From CAVZVW01 sp963778845 (lineage in GTDB: Bacteria > Actinomycetota > Actinomycetes > Actinomycetales > Kineosporiaceae), in assembly GCA_963778845.1 (NCBI GenBank), contig CAVZVW010000009.1, positions 1,302,001 to 1,366,000 of the forward strand: 64,000 bases of DNA, written 5' to 3'. This document shows, in pieces, positions 25,223 through 33,034 of this stretch; position 1 is the first letter of the stretch; each line of letters starts with the position of its first letter. The translations under genes and the position numbers were made by a program. The notes below the pieces were generated by a model. It was not told the origin of the DNA. It made no database searches and saw nothing but the letters and a program-made list of their open reading frames with translations.

Positions 25223-25750
25223 CTACGTCGGCCAGTCGTCGGTGTGGCGATGCCGGGCCAGGCCGACGGTGTCGAACTCGTCGGACCCGGCCTCGGCCTG
25301 GACGCCGAGCTCGCGCAGGGCCAGGTTGACGGCCCACATGAGCCGATCCTGGGTGACGTCGCGGAGGTCGGTGTGCACCGGCCCCAGCACCACGACACCG
25401 CCCTCCCACACCACGCTCGACTGCGACCCTTCGCCGGCGAAGACCTCGACGTCGACCAGGGCGAACGGGCCGGGTGCACGGCTGGCGCGCAGGCGCCGTC
25501 CCAGTCCCTCGACCACCCCGTCGAAGCCCGGCGCGCCCCCGCGCAGACCGGTCCACAAGCCGTCGCCGAGGGCGAGCATGCCCAGGCCTTGCTGCAGGTC
25601 GACGACCGCGAGCGGGGCGTCGAAGGCAAGCGGGGCGACGACGGCGAGCTGGGGGGCGCCGCCCGGCGAGCGCGGCGGCGCCGCGAGCTCTGCTGCGAGC
25701 GCGCGGACCTGCGCGGGCACGCCGAGCACGGCCCTCAGCTGGTACGCCAC
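25223..25750 (-). CDS. Hypothetical protein, unrecognised family
   Basis: 175 residues from a GTG at 25750. I do not recognise a family. The composition looks genuinely coding: long hydrophobic alternations (PQLAVVAPLAFDAPLAVVDLQQGLGMLALGDGLWTGL, GPFALVDVEVFAGEGSQSSVVWEGGVVVLGPVHTDLRDVTQDRLMWAVNLALRELG) suggest a soluble alpha/beta protein. No signal peptide or membrane helix is visible. It lies between the GGDEF-EAL gene (convergent) and the acyl-CoA dehydrogenase gene, 69 nt from the latter on the same strand, so it may be co-transcribed with it. Confidence 0.55.
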   Translation of the reverse strand: MAYQLRAVLGVPAQVRALAAELAAPPRSPGGAPQLAVVAPLAFDAPLAVVDLQQGLGMLALGDGLWTGLRGGAPGFDGVVEGLGRRLRASRAPGPFALVDVEVFAGEGSQSSVVWEGGVVVLGPVHTDLRDVTQDRLMWAVNLALRELGVQAEAGSDEFDTVGLARHRHTDDWPT

Positions 25751-25819
25751 GACCCGCAGGATGGCGCACGTCGGGCGCCCATCGCACGCTCGGCCCCAGG
25801 GCCGGTGTGGACGAGGGCC

Positions 25820-27010
25820 CTACACGACCGGCAGGCCCAGGCCCCGGGCGATGACGAGCCGCTGGATCTCGCTCGTGCCCTCACCGATCTCGAGCACCTT
25901 CGCGTCCCGGTAGAAGCGCGCCACCGGCTCCTCCTCGATGAAGCCCGCGCCGCCGAAGACCTGGGTCGCGACCCGGGTCGCGTCGACCGCGGCGGTGGAG
26001 CTGAACAGCTTGGCCATCGCGGCGGCCTGCTTGACCTGCGCGAGTGGTCGCCGTCCGGCCGCATGCTCGTCACGAAGCCAGGCGGCCTTGTACGTCAGGA
26101 GCCGCGCACCCTCGACGTCGACCGCGAGGTCGGCGATCGCGAACGAGACCGCCTGGAAGGCCCCGATGGCGTGCCCGAACGCGGTCCGCGTCGTGGCGTA
26201 GCGCTGGCAGGCCTCCAGGCAGGCCTGCGCCAGCCCGAGCGCGAGGGCCGAGATGGCGATGCGGCCGTCGTCCAGGATGGCCAGGAACTGCTGCAGCCCG
26301 CGGCCACGTTGCCCGAGGAGGTTCTCCTGCGGCACGCGGCAGCCCTCGAAGGCCAGCCCATGGGTGTCGGAGGCGTGCCACCCGAGCTTGCGGTAGGCGG
26401 GCTCGACCGTGAGGCCGGGGGTTCGGCTCGGCACGAGGATCGCGCTGATCTCCGGGCGCCCCCCGGCGGCGTCACCGGTGCGTGCGGTGACCGTGACGAC
26501 GCTCGTCAGGGGCGTGCCCGAGTTGGTGATGAACGCCTTGGAGCCGTCGATCACCCACTGAGCACCGGTGTCGCCCGCCTCGAGCCGGGCCCGCGTCCGC
26601 GTCGCGCCGGCGTCGGAGCCGCCGCCGGGCTCGGTCAGGCCGAAGGCCGCCAGCGTCCTGCCGGCCACGAGGTCGGGCAGCCACTGCTCCTTCTGCGCCG
26701 GGGTACCGAAGGAGAGGATCGGGTTGATGCCCAGGCCCACGCCGGCGGACAGCGTGATACCGACCGACTGGTCCACCCGCCCCAGCTCCTCGATGGCCAC
26801 GCACAGGCTGGTGAAGTCCCCACCGGCACCGCCGAACTGCTCGGGGACCACGAGGCCGAACAGCCCGAGGTCACCCAGCTTCGGCACGAGCTCGACGGGG
26901 AACCGGTGCGCGGCGTCCCACTCCTGGGCGAACGGAGCCACCTCGGCCTCGGCGAAGTCGCGGACGACGCGACGGAAGTCCTCGTGCTCGGTCGACAGCT
27001 CGAAGGTCAT
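25820..27010 (-). CDS. Acyl-CoA dehydrogenase
   Basis: 396 residues. An FAD enzyme that makes trans-2-enoyl-CoA from acyl-CoA in beta-oxidation or branched-chain amino-acid breakdown. The N-terminal helical domain is followed by the FAD-binding FGLTEPGGGSDAGATRT signature, and the C-terminal domain has QVFGGAGFIEEEPVARFYRDAKVLEIGEGTSEIQRLVIARGLG, where the EGT segment marks the catalytic glutamate region. A divergent MerR-type regulator and a palindrome resembling LiuR sites control it, which points to leucine/isovalerate or related acyl-CoA catabolism. That substrate guess comes from regulation, not from the enzyme itself. Confidence 0.93.
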   Translation of the reverse strand: MTFELSTEHEDFRRVVRDFAEAEVAPFAQEWDAAHRFPVELVPKLGDLGLFGLVVPEQFGGAGGDFTSLCVAIEELGRVDQSVGITLSAGVGLGINPILSFGTPAQKEQWLPDLVAGRTLAAFGLTEPGGGSDAGATRTRARLEAGDTGAQWVIDGSKAFITNSGTPLTSVVTVTARTGDAAGGRPEISAILVPSRTPGLTVEPAYRKLGWHASDTHGLAFEGCRVPQENLLGQRGRGLQQFLAILDDGRIAISALALGLAQACLEACQRYATTRTAFGHAIGAFQAVSFAIADLAVDVEGARLLTYKAAWLRDEHAAGRRPLAQVKQAAAMAKLFSSTAAVDATRVATQVFGGAGFIEEEPVARFYRDAKVLEIGEGTSEIQRLVIARGLGLPVV

Positions 27011-27028
27011 GGGACTCCCTGCTTGACG

Positions 27029-27044
27029 TTTACGTTAAGGTAAA
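27029..27044. promoter_or_regulatory. MerR/LiuR-type operator
   Basis: TTTACGTTAAGGTAAA, a 16-bp dyad with one mismatched pair, in the 86-nt gap between the divergent acyl-CoA dehydrogenase and MerR genes. It resembles the TTTACGTxxACGTAAA sites bound by LiuR-type regulators of branched-chain acyl-CoA catabolism. It stands out as AT-rich here. Confidence 0.7.
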
Positions 27045-27096
27045 TCTCCAGCGACCTGCAACGCAAACCGTCGGCGCACGGCAGAGGAGGCGCAGG

Positions 27097-27486
27097 ATGA
27101 CACCCGAGGAGTCCCGCGCCTGGACGATCGCCGAGATCGCGGCCGAGTTCGGCGTCACCCACCGCACGGTGCGCTTCTACGAGGACCGAGGGCTCGTGAC
27201 GCCCGAGCGTCGCGGGACCCAACGGGTCTACCACCCGCGCGACCGCGTGCGGCTGGCCCTCGTGCTGCGGGGACGGCGGCTCGGGTTCGCCCTGTCCGAG
27301 ATCGAGCACATCGTCGACATGTACGACCAGGAGCCCGGTGAGGAGGGCCAGCTGCGCTACCTGCTCGACCAGATCGGCGCGCGGCGCCACGACCTGGAGC
27401 AGCGCCGGTCCGACATCGAGGCGACGCTGGCCGAGCTTGACGACGTCGAGCGGCGCTGCCGAGCAGCTCTTGAGCCGGCGGGCTGA
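27097..27486 (+). CDS. MerR family transcriptional regulator (LiuR-like)
   Basis: 129 residues with GAGGAGG upstream of the ATG. The winged helix-turn-helix is WTIAEIAAEFGVTHRTVRFYEDRGLVTPERRGTQRVYHPRDRVRLALVLRGRRLGFALSEIEHIVDMY, followed by a coiled-coil dimerisation helix (LRYLLDQIGARRHDLEQRRSDIEATLAELDDVERRC). No C-terminal metal-cysteine motif is present, consistent with the acyl-CoA-responsive subgroup. It diverges from the acyl-CoA dehydrogenase, and the shared gap carries its probable operator, so it most likely represses that gene and itself. Confidence 0.92.
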   Translation: MTPEESRAWTIAEIAAEFGVTHRTVRFYEDRGLVTPERRGTQRVYHPRDRVRLALVLRGRRLGFALSEIEHIVDMYDQEPGEEGQLRYLLDQIGARRHDLEQRRSDIEATLAELDDVERRCRAALEPAG

Positions 27487-27511
27487 CCGGCGAGGACGGC
27501 GGGCACTGGCC

Positions 27512-27517
27512 TACCCT
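27512..27517 (+). promoter_or_regulatory. Leaderless -10 box of the endonuclease/phosphatase gene
   Basis: TACCCT, 6 nt before the ATG at 27524. It fixes the start and rules out the longer frame that runs back through the MerR gene. Confidence 0.55.
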
Positions 27518-27523
27518 TCCCGG

Positions 27524-28525
27524 ATGGCACCGCCCGGCCTCGCATCGAGCACCGCGCGCCGAGCCGGCTCGCGCGCGCCGAGCTGGCGGGTGGGGCTGGC
27601 CTCGGCCGCCGTGCTGCTGGCTGCCTGGTCGTGCACGACGCTCGTGCCCGGCCCCAGCTCGCTGATGGTCCTCGCCGCCGTACTCGCCCCCCTCATCGTC
27701 GTCCCGGCGGTGCCGCTCGTGACGGTCGCCGTGCGGTACAGGCGATGGGTCAGCGCAACGCTGGGGCTGGCGGCGGCCGTCGTGCCGTGGGTGTTCGTCG
27801 TCGGCTACTCGGTGCCCGACCCCGCTGTCGGGCGCGACAGCCTGCCGGTCCGGGTGCTCACGCTCAACACCGACGTCGGGCGCGCGGACGCCACGCAGAT
27901 CGTCGCCGCCGTACGGGCGCGGGCGGTCGACGTCCTCGTCCTCACCGAGCTCACCGCCACGCTGGTGGCGGACCTGCACTCAGCGGGGCTGGAGGCCGTG
28001 CTCCAGCCGCGGTTCACGGACCTGGCGGGAGGCCCGGTCGCCGGCATCGGCGTCTGGACCCGGCAGCAGGTGGCCGACGCCGGCCCGGTGACCGGCCTGA
28101 CCTGGCCGGCGGCGCGGGTCGTCCTGCGCACGGCCGCAGGCGAGCTGACAGTGATCGCCTGCCACGTGAGCGCACCCGTGCCGCACTTCCCGTACGTGGT
28201 CGACACCCCGTCCTGGCAGCGGGACCTCCGCACGGTCGGCGAGGTCGCCGGCGCGACCCCGGGTCGGCACGCCGTGGTGGGGGACCTCAACGCGACCATC
28301 TGGAACAGCGACTTCCGCGCGCTCCTGCGGACGGGGCTACGTGACGCCTCCGACGTGGCCGGCAGCTGGCTCAACCCCACGTGGCCCACCTGGGTGCCGA
28401 CTGCCTACGCGCCGCTGGACCACGTGCTGGTCGGTGCGGGGGTGGGCGTCGCGTCGAGCGGCACCGTGGAGGTCGCCGGGAGCGACCACCGTGCCGCATG
28501 GGCCGACCTGTCGCTGCCGATGTGA
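27524..28525 (+). CDS. Endonuclease/exonuclease/phosphatase family membrane protein
   Basis: 333 residues. Three hydrophobic helices at the N-terminus (about residues 22-100) anchor a periplasm-side or cell-surface catalytic domain of the DNase I-like fold. VLTLNTDVGRAD is strand 1 with the metal-binding Asn, VDVLVLTELTA holds the metal Glu, IACHVSAPVP and VVGDLNATIWNSDFRALL hold the catalytic His and Asp/Asn, and GSDHRAAWADLSL is the C-terminal D-H signature. This architecture is common in actinobacteria and is probably a phosphodiesterase or lipid phosphatase. The stop codon falls inside a 19-bp tandem repeat. Confidence 0.88.
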   Translation: MAPPGLASSTARRAGSRAPSWRVGLASAAVLLAAWSCTTLVPGPSSLMVLAAVLAPLIVVPAVPLVTVAVRYRRWVSATLGLAAAVVPWVFVVGYSVPDPAVGRDSLPVRVLTLNTDVGRADATQIVAAVRARAVDVLVLTELTATLVADLHSAGLEAVLQPRFTDLAGGPVAGIGVWTRQQVADAGPVTGLTWPAARVVLRTAAGELTVIACHVSAPVPHFPYVVDTPSWQRDLRTVGEVAGATPGRHAVVGDLNATIWNSDFRALLRTGLRDASDVAGSWLNPTWPTWVPTAYAPLDHVLVGAGVGVASSGTVEVAGSDHRAAWADLSLPM

Positions 28526-28596
28526 GCAATCCCTGCCGCTGTGAGCAAGCCCCGCCGATGTGAGCAATCCCTGCCGTTGTGAGCAAGCCCCGCCGA
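28521..28596. repeat. 19-bp tandem repeat, four units, between convergent genes
   Basis: Units start with TGTGAGCAA at 28521, 28540, 28559 and 28578 and alternate between an A type (TGTGAGCAATCCCTGCCG plus C or T) and a B type (TGTGAGCAAGCCCCGCCGA). The array is therefore a 38-bp AB unit duplicated. A partial unit follows at 28597. It includes the stop codon of the upstream gene and ends 7 bases before the thioredoxin stop codon. Confidence 0.8.
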
Positions 28597-28602
28597 TGTG
28601 AG

Positions 28603-28977
28603 TCAGGCGCGGCCGTGTGCGGCGCGCTGATCCGCGTACTGGGCCCGCACGTCGTCCATGTCGAGCGCACGGACCTGAGCGATCACGTCCTCGAGCGCTG
28701 TCTCCGGCAGGGCGCCGGGCTGGCCGAACACGGGGATGCCGTCGCGGTAGACGACCAGCGTGGGTATCGACGTGATGCCGTACCTGCCCGCGAGCTCCTG
28801 CTGGTCCTCGGTGTCGACCTTGGCGAACGTGACGTCGTCGTGCTTCACCGAGACCCGCTCGAAGATGGGCGCGAACATCCGGCACGGGCCGCACCAGGCA
28901 GCCCAGAAGTCGATGAGGACGATGCCGTCCTCGACGGTGTCGTCGTGGTTCTGGCTGGTCATGGTGAGCGTGGCCAC
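28603..28977 (-). CDS. trxA: Thioredoxin
   Basis: 124 residues from the GTG at 28977, with GGAG 5-6 nt upstream; an earlier frame to 29055 has no such site. A disulfide reductase of cytosolic proteins: VLIDFWAAWCGPCRMFAPIFERVS carries the WCGPC active site, and SIPTLVVYRDG has the cis-proline. The C-terminus extends slightly beyond the fold (DMDDVRAQYADQRAAHGRA). It is convergent with the endonuclease/phosphatase gene. Many actinobacteria have several thioredoxins, so trxA is used here as a family label. Confidence 0.92.
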   Translation of the reverse strand: MATLTMTSQNHDDTVEDGIVLIDFWAAWCGPCRMFAPIFERVSVKHDDVTFAKVDTEDQQELAGRYGITSIPTLVVYRDGIPVFGQPGALPETALEDVIAQVRALDMDDVRAQYADQRAAHGRA

Positions 28978-29100
28978 TGCCACTCCTTCGTCGTGTCGGC
29001 CGTGTTCGCCGAGATACCCGGCTGGGTATGCGTACCTCTCACCGCGAGTCAACACAGGTCAGGAGCCGGGTGTTCCCGTCCGTGACCGCCCTCGGTCGCG

Positions 29101-29454
29101 TCACCCGTCTCGATGGGCGAGGTCCGGGGAGAACGCCGGCACGCAGACGGCGACGTAGTCGGCCCCCTCGGGGCCAGCGGAGTACCGCACCCGCTCACCC
29201 GCCCGGGTCAAGACCGCCTGACCCGCTCTCACCACCAGGTCGCCGCCGTCGTGCTCCACCCGCAGGCTCCCCGTCACCACCAGGGTGACCTCGTCGAAGG
29301 CGGGCGCTTGAGCCGGCTCCGCCCACCCCGCCGGCGCCTTCATCCGGGCCACGCTGACCCCGCTGGTACCGGTGGAGACACGGCCGACGTACTCCTCGAT
29401 GACCTTGCCGCCCGGCACCGGGACGATGGACGGCTGGGTGACGACCTGTGGCAT
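29101..29454 (-). CDS. Cupin-domain protein
   Basis: 117 residues from the ATG at 29454; the longer frame is a shadow of accA3. A single small cupin barrel: PSIVPVPGGKVIEEYVGRVSTG, MKAPAGWAEPAQAPAFDEVTLVVTGSLRVEHDGGDLVVRAGQAVLTRAGERVRYS and YVAVCVPAFSPDL. The second cupin motif (G-x-x-x-x-G-x-x-x-x-x-x-G) is clear, while the metal-binding histidines of motif 1 are mostly missing, so metal-dependent catalysis is doubtful. It resembles EutQ-like cupins. It diverges from accA3. Confidence 0.78.
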   Translation of the reverse strand: MPQVVTQPSIVPVPGGKVIEEYVGRVSTGTSGVSVARMKAPAGWAEPAQAPAFDEVTLVVTGSLRVEHDGGDLVVRAGQAVLTRAGERVRYSAGPEGADYVAVCVPAFSPDLAHRDG

Positions 29455-29581
29455 GGCCCCACCCTGGCAGAGACCCACGGGGCCGTGCCGCAGAGGGCAC
29501 GCAACGTGGCCTTCGCCACTGGCGTCGCCGGCAGGCGGGCCCGGCCGCGGCGATACGCTCGCAAGTGCCGGAAGGAGCCTC

Positions 29582-31390
29582 ATGACGACGACGCCAGCGG
29601 CCGCGCACCCAGGCCGGGGGGTGGTCACCAAGGTCTTGGTCGCCAACCGCGGGGAGATCGCCGTGCGCATCGCGCGGGCCTGCCGCGACGCGGGGATCGC
29701 CTCGGTTGCGGTGTACGCCGAGCCGGATCGCGACGCCGTCCACGTCCGCACAGCCGACGAGGCCTACTCGCTCGGCGGCTCCACACCGGGGGACTCCTAC
29801 CTCGTGCAGGACCGGCTCATCGCCGTCGCCCACCGCAGCGGGGCCGACGCGGTGCACCCCGGCTACGGCTTCCTTGCCGAGAACGCCCACTTCGCCCAGG
29901 CGGTGCTCGACGCCGGCCTGGTGTGGATCGGGCCGCCGCCCTCGGCCATCGACGCTCTGGGCGACAAGGTGAAGGCCCGCCACATCGCCCAACGTGCGGG
30001 CGCCCCCCTCGTCCCCGGGACCTCCGACCCGGTGTCGGGTGCGGAGGAGGTCGTGCAGTTCGCGCGCTCGCACGGGCTGCCCGTGGCGATCAAGGCGGCC
30101 TACGGTGGCGGCGGCCGAGGGCTCAAGGTCGCACGGACGCTGGAGGAGATCCCCGAGCTGTACGACTCGGCGGTCCGCGAGGCCGTCTCGGCGTTCGGGC
30201 GAGGCGAGTGCTTCGTCGAGCGCTTCCTCGACCACCCTCGCCATGTCGAGACCCAGTGCCTGGCCGACCAGCACGGCGGTGTCGTGGTCGTCTCGACGCG
30301 CGACTGCTCCTTGCAGCGGCGCAACCAGAAGCTGGTCGAGGAGGCGCCCGCGCCGTTCCTCACGCAGGCGCAGGTCGCCGAGCTCTACCGGGCCTCCAAA
30401 GCGATCCTGCGCGAGGCCGGGTACGTGGGCGCGGGCACGTGCGAGTTCCTCGTGGGCCCGGACGGCTCCATCAGCTTCCTGGAGGTGAACACCCGGCTGC
30501 AGGTCGAGCACTGCGTGTCCGAGGAGGTCAGCGGGATCGACCTGGTCCGCGAGCAGCTGCGCATCGCGGCCGGCGAGCATCTCGGCTACGACGACCCACC
30601 CCTGCGGGGCCACTCGATCGAGTACCGGATCAACGGTGAGGACGCCGGACGCAACTTCCTGCCCCAGCCGGGCACTGTCACTGTCTGGCAGCCGCCGAGC
30701 GGCCCCGGCGTCCGGCTGGACTCCGGTGTGGTCCAGGGGTCGGTGATCGCAGCGGCGTTCGACTCGATGCTCGCCAAGCTGATCGTCACAGGGCGCACCC
30801 GGCAGGAGGCGCTCGAGCGCTCACGACGCGCCCTCGCCGAGTTCGTCGTCGAGGGGCTGCCGACCGTCATCCCCTTCCACCGTGCGGTGACGGCCGACCC
30901 GGCCTTCGCACCCGCCGACCCCGACCAGCCGTTCACGATCCACACACGCTGGATCGAGACCGAGTTCGAGAACACCATCCCGCCCTGGTCCGGGGCGGGG
31001 CTCGACGGCGCCGAGCCCGAACATCGCGACCGCCTCGTCGTCGAGGTCGGCGGCAAGCGCCTCGAGGTGTCCCTGCCTTCGGGCTTCGCAGCGGCCTCGG
31101 GAGCCCCTGCCCGGTCTCGCACGGCAGCGCCCCGGCGGTCGGCGCGCGGCAAGGCAGCCGCCGGCGCAACCGGCGACACGCTCGCCTCGCCGATGCAGGG
31201 CACCATCGTCAAGATCGCCGTCGAGGACGGCGCCACGGTCGCCGCCGGCGACCTCGTCGTCGTCCTCGAGGCCATGAAGATGGAGCAGCCCATCACCGCG
31301 CACAAGGCCGGCACCATCACCGGGCTGGCGGCCGAGGTGGGCCAGACCGTAGGCCCAGGAGCCGTCCTGTGCGAGATCAAGGACAGCTGA
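29582..31390 (+). CDS. accA3: Acyl-CoA carboxylase alpha subunit (biotin carboxylase + BCCP)
   Basis: 602 residues from the ATG at 29582 (GGAAGGAG upstream). Biotin carboxylase and the biotin carrier are fused in one chain, as in actinobacterial AccA3/PccA. Visible are VLVANRGEIAVRIARACRDAG, the ATP-grasp glycine loop AAYGGGGRGLKV, HVETQCLAD, RDCSLQRRNQKLVEEAPAP, EVNTRLQVEHCVSE, and a C-terminal biotinyl domain with LEAMKMEQPI, where the lysine is biotinylated by BirA. A linker near residue 500 is Ser/Ala/Arg-rich. It partners with the beta and epsilon subunits at 11-13 kb, though it is not adjacent to them here. Confidence 0.95.
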   Translation: MTTTPAAAHPGRGVVTKVLVANRGEIAVRIARACRDAGIASVAVYAEPDRDAVHVRTADEAYSLGGSTPGDSYLVQDRLIAVAHRSGADAVHPGYGFLAENAHFAQAVLDAGLVWIGPPPSAIDALGDKVKARHIAQRAGAPLVPGTSDPVSGAEEVVQFARSHGLPVAIKAAYGGGGRGLKVARTLEEIPELYDSAVREAVSAFGRGECFVERFLDHPRHVETQCLADQHGGVVVVSTRDCSLQRRNQKLVEEAPAPFLTQAQVAELYRASKAILREAGYVGAGTCEFLVGPDGSISFLEVNTRLQVEHCVSEEVSGIDLVREQLRIAAGEHLGYDDPPLRGHSIEYRINGEDAGRNFLPQPGTVTVWQPPSGPGVRLDSGVVQGSVIAAAFDSMLAKLIVTGRTRQEALERSRRALAEFVVEGLPTVIPFHRAVTADPAFAPADPDQPFTIHTRWIETEFENTIPPWSGAGLDGAEPEHRDRLVVEVGGKRLEVSLPSGFAAASGAPARSRTAAPRRSARGKAAAGATGDTLASPMQGTIVKIAVEDGATVAAGDLVVVLEAMKMEQPITAHKAGTITGLAAEVGQTVGPGAVLCEIKDS

Positions 31391-31495
31391 GCTAGCACCC
31401 TTGCTGCCCGGCTCGGGCGGTGGCCCGCCGGAGCAGGCCAGGTGCGGCGGCTGCGGGGCCCGGCGTGTGGTGGTCCGCCGGGCCCCGCCCCCCGG

Positions 31496-32872
31496 CTACG
31501 AGACGGGTCGCATCAGCAGGCGCACGGCGAGCCCGCCGACCGCCCCGCCGAGGTCCAGCCCCTTCTCAACGGCCGTCCGGAAATGGAAGCCGACGAGGAT
31601 GCGGGACTCACCGTTCTCCCTGGCCGCCTGCGAGAGCCGGGTGAACGTATGCCGGACCGGTGCCGCGTCGGCGCACGTACTGCCGGCGGGCACCGTGCGG
31701 CTGCATGCGGAGAACGTGACGCGGTCGGTACCCAGCACACCTTGCATGACCGCCACGGCAGCCGCGCCCTCGACAGCGTGTGCGGACTCGTAGTCGGGGA
31801 TCGCGGGCGTGGTCACGAGCGGGGTCCACGTGGGGTCGGGCGAGGTGCGCGGGTTGCCGTCGCCGGCCGCCTCCCGGATCGCGGTGACCGGCCGCCAGTA
31901 CTTGTAGTGGAACTTCGTGGTGAACGACGCGATGTACCCGTCAGCCATGGCGATGTCGAGCAGTCCGAACAGTCGTGCGCTGTCCCAGAGGTCCAGATGG
32001 CGTTGGGCTGCAACGGTTCGAGCGATCCGGTTCCAGCTCAGAGGCGAGCTCTCCACCCAGAACAGCGCGATCTCGGTCTGCGCAGGGGTGCGCTGGCTCG
32101 GGGTGGTGACGCCGTCGCCGCCCAGGCGCTTCACCTCCCGGAAGTCGCGGGTGTACTGCGCGCTCGTCAGCGCCGGAGGCGGACCGGGCATGAACTGGGC
32201 GGGGTCGGCCAACGCGAACGGCGTGACGTCGCCCCATCCCGGAGCGAAGGCGAACGGGCGGTCCGGCGTGAAGCGCCAGGCCCCCGGCGCCGTCCCCTGG
32301 GTGTACCCCGTGTCGACCAGCAGCGTGTCCGACCCGTCCGAGGCCCGGGCCGCGAGAACGGCGGCAGCGGCCGCGCGTCCGACGGCGACACCCGTGTCCT
32401 TGGCCCGCCCGTCGGGGATCGCGGCGAGGGCCGCGGTGTAGTGCCGCTCGATGACAGCGGCCCCGGCCTGCCCGCAGGAAGGCGGGAAGGGGGCGGGGAT
32501 CGCGAGCATCGTCGGGACCAGCACGTCGCGCGCCGCTGCCGCAACGGCGGCATCGGTGGAGGCCCAGCCGACGGTACGGCCGTGGTAGGCGTACTGCTCG
32601 TACCGGCGCTCGATCGCGTTGACGGCGTCGTGGATCGCGATGTGGGCCATGGCGTAGGCCCGCGACTCATGCAGCGGGTCGTCGGTGGGGGCGATGCATG
32701 CGGCCAGGGCAGCCTCGCCGGCGTAGGCGTTCCAGTCGAGCACGACGTCGCCGGAGACGCGATGGGCCACACCCGCGTGTGGAGACGCAGGCGCCGGCAC
32801 CGCGATCGTCATCACCAGCGCCAGACCCAGACCCAGCCCACCACCAGCGACCCAACCCCTCAGCTTTGGCAT
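31496..32872 (-). CDS. Secreted vanadium haloperoxidase / PA-phosphatase-like enzyme
   Basis: 458 residues from the ATG at 32872, beginning with a signal peptide (GGGLGLGLALVMTIAVPAPASPHA). It belongs to the vanadium-dependent haloperoxidase / PAP2-like superfamily. FHYKYWRPVTAIREA carries the anion-binding Lys and Arg, IPDYESAHAVEGAA has the catalytic His in a Y-x-S-x-H variant (the usual PSGH is ESAH), and RILVGFHFRTAVEKG holds the second catalytic His and Arg. It may be an exported phosphatase or haloperoxidase; the actual chemistry is uncertain. It diverges from a LuxR-type regulator, with a perfect palindrome between them. Confidence 0.85.
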   Translation of the reverse strand: MPKLRGWVAGGGLGLGLALVMTIAVPAPASPHAGVAHRVSGDVVLDWNAYAGEAALAACIAPTDDPLHESRAYAMAHIAIHDAVNAIERRYEQYAYHGRTVGWASTDAAVAAAARDVLVPTMLAIPAPFPPSCGQAGAAVIERHYTAALAAIPDGRAKDTGVAVGRAAAAAVLAARASDGSDTLLVDTGYTQGTAPGAWRFTPDRPFAFAPGWGDVTPFALADPAQFMPGPPPALTSAQYTRDFREVKRLGGDGVTTPSQRTPAQTEIALFWVESSPLSWNRIARTVAAQRHLDLWDSARLFGLLDIAMADGYIASFTTKFHYKYWRPVTAIREAAGDGNPRTSPDPTWTPLVTTPAIPDYESAHAVEGAAAVAVMQGVLGTDRVTFSACSRTVPAGSTCADAAPVRHTFTRLSQAARENGESRILVGFHFRTAVEKGLDLGGAVGGLAVRLLMRPVS

Positions 32873-32954
32873 GACTCTTCCCCTCCGTCGTCGGCGCGGC
32901 AGGCGTGTCCAGGACGCCCCGTCCCAACCTGCCCGCGCCAGGAGGGCCGGGGAA

Positions 32955-32972
32955 TACGTACTTGTACGTATG
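32955..32972. promoter_or_regulatory. Perfect 18-bp palindrome between haloperoxidase and luxR genes
   Basis: ATACGTACTTGTACGTAT: two 8-bp arms around TT. It lies 82 nt upstream of the haloperoxidase start and 62 nt upstream of the LuxR-type start. It is a strong candidate operator for the LuxR regulator or for another dimeric factor. Confidence 0.7.
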
Positions 32973-32998
32973 AGGTGGCCGATCTTCGCGGTCCGCCT

Positions 32999-33004
32999 AC
33001 GCTC
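32999..33004 (+). promoter_or_regulatory. Putative -10 box of the LuxR-family gene
   Basis: TACGCT, 30 nt before the ATG, leaving a short leader with GAGACGAG as weak ribosome-binding site. The palindrome at 32955-32972 would sit near the -35/-45 position. Confidence 0.4.
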
Positions 33005-33034
33005 GGAGGAGTCGCCCACCGAGACGAGCCCGCG

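Noticed and set aside
28521..28596. CRISPR-like array
   Set aside because: The 19-bp units are directly adjacent with no spacers.
31442..33034. Large plus-strand ORF upstream of the LuxR-family gene
   Set aside because: It is a shadow of the minus-strand haloperoxidase gene; the LuxR-family protein starts at 33035 where domain similarity begins.
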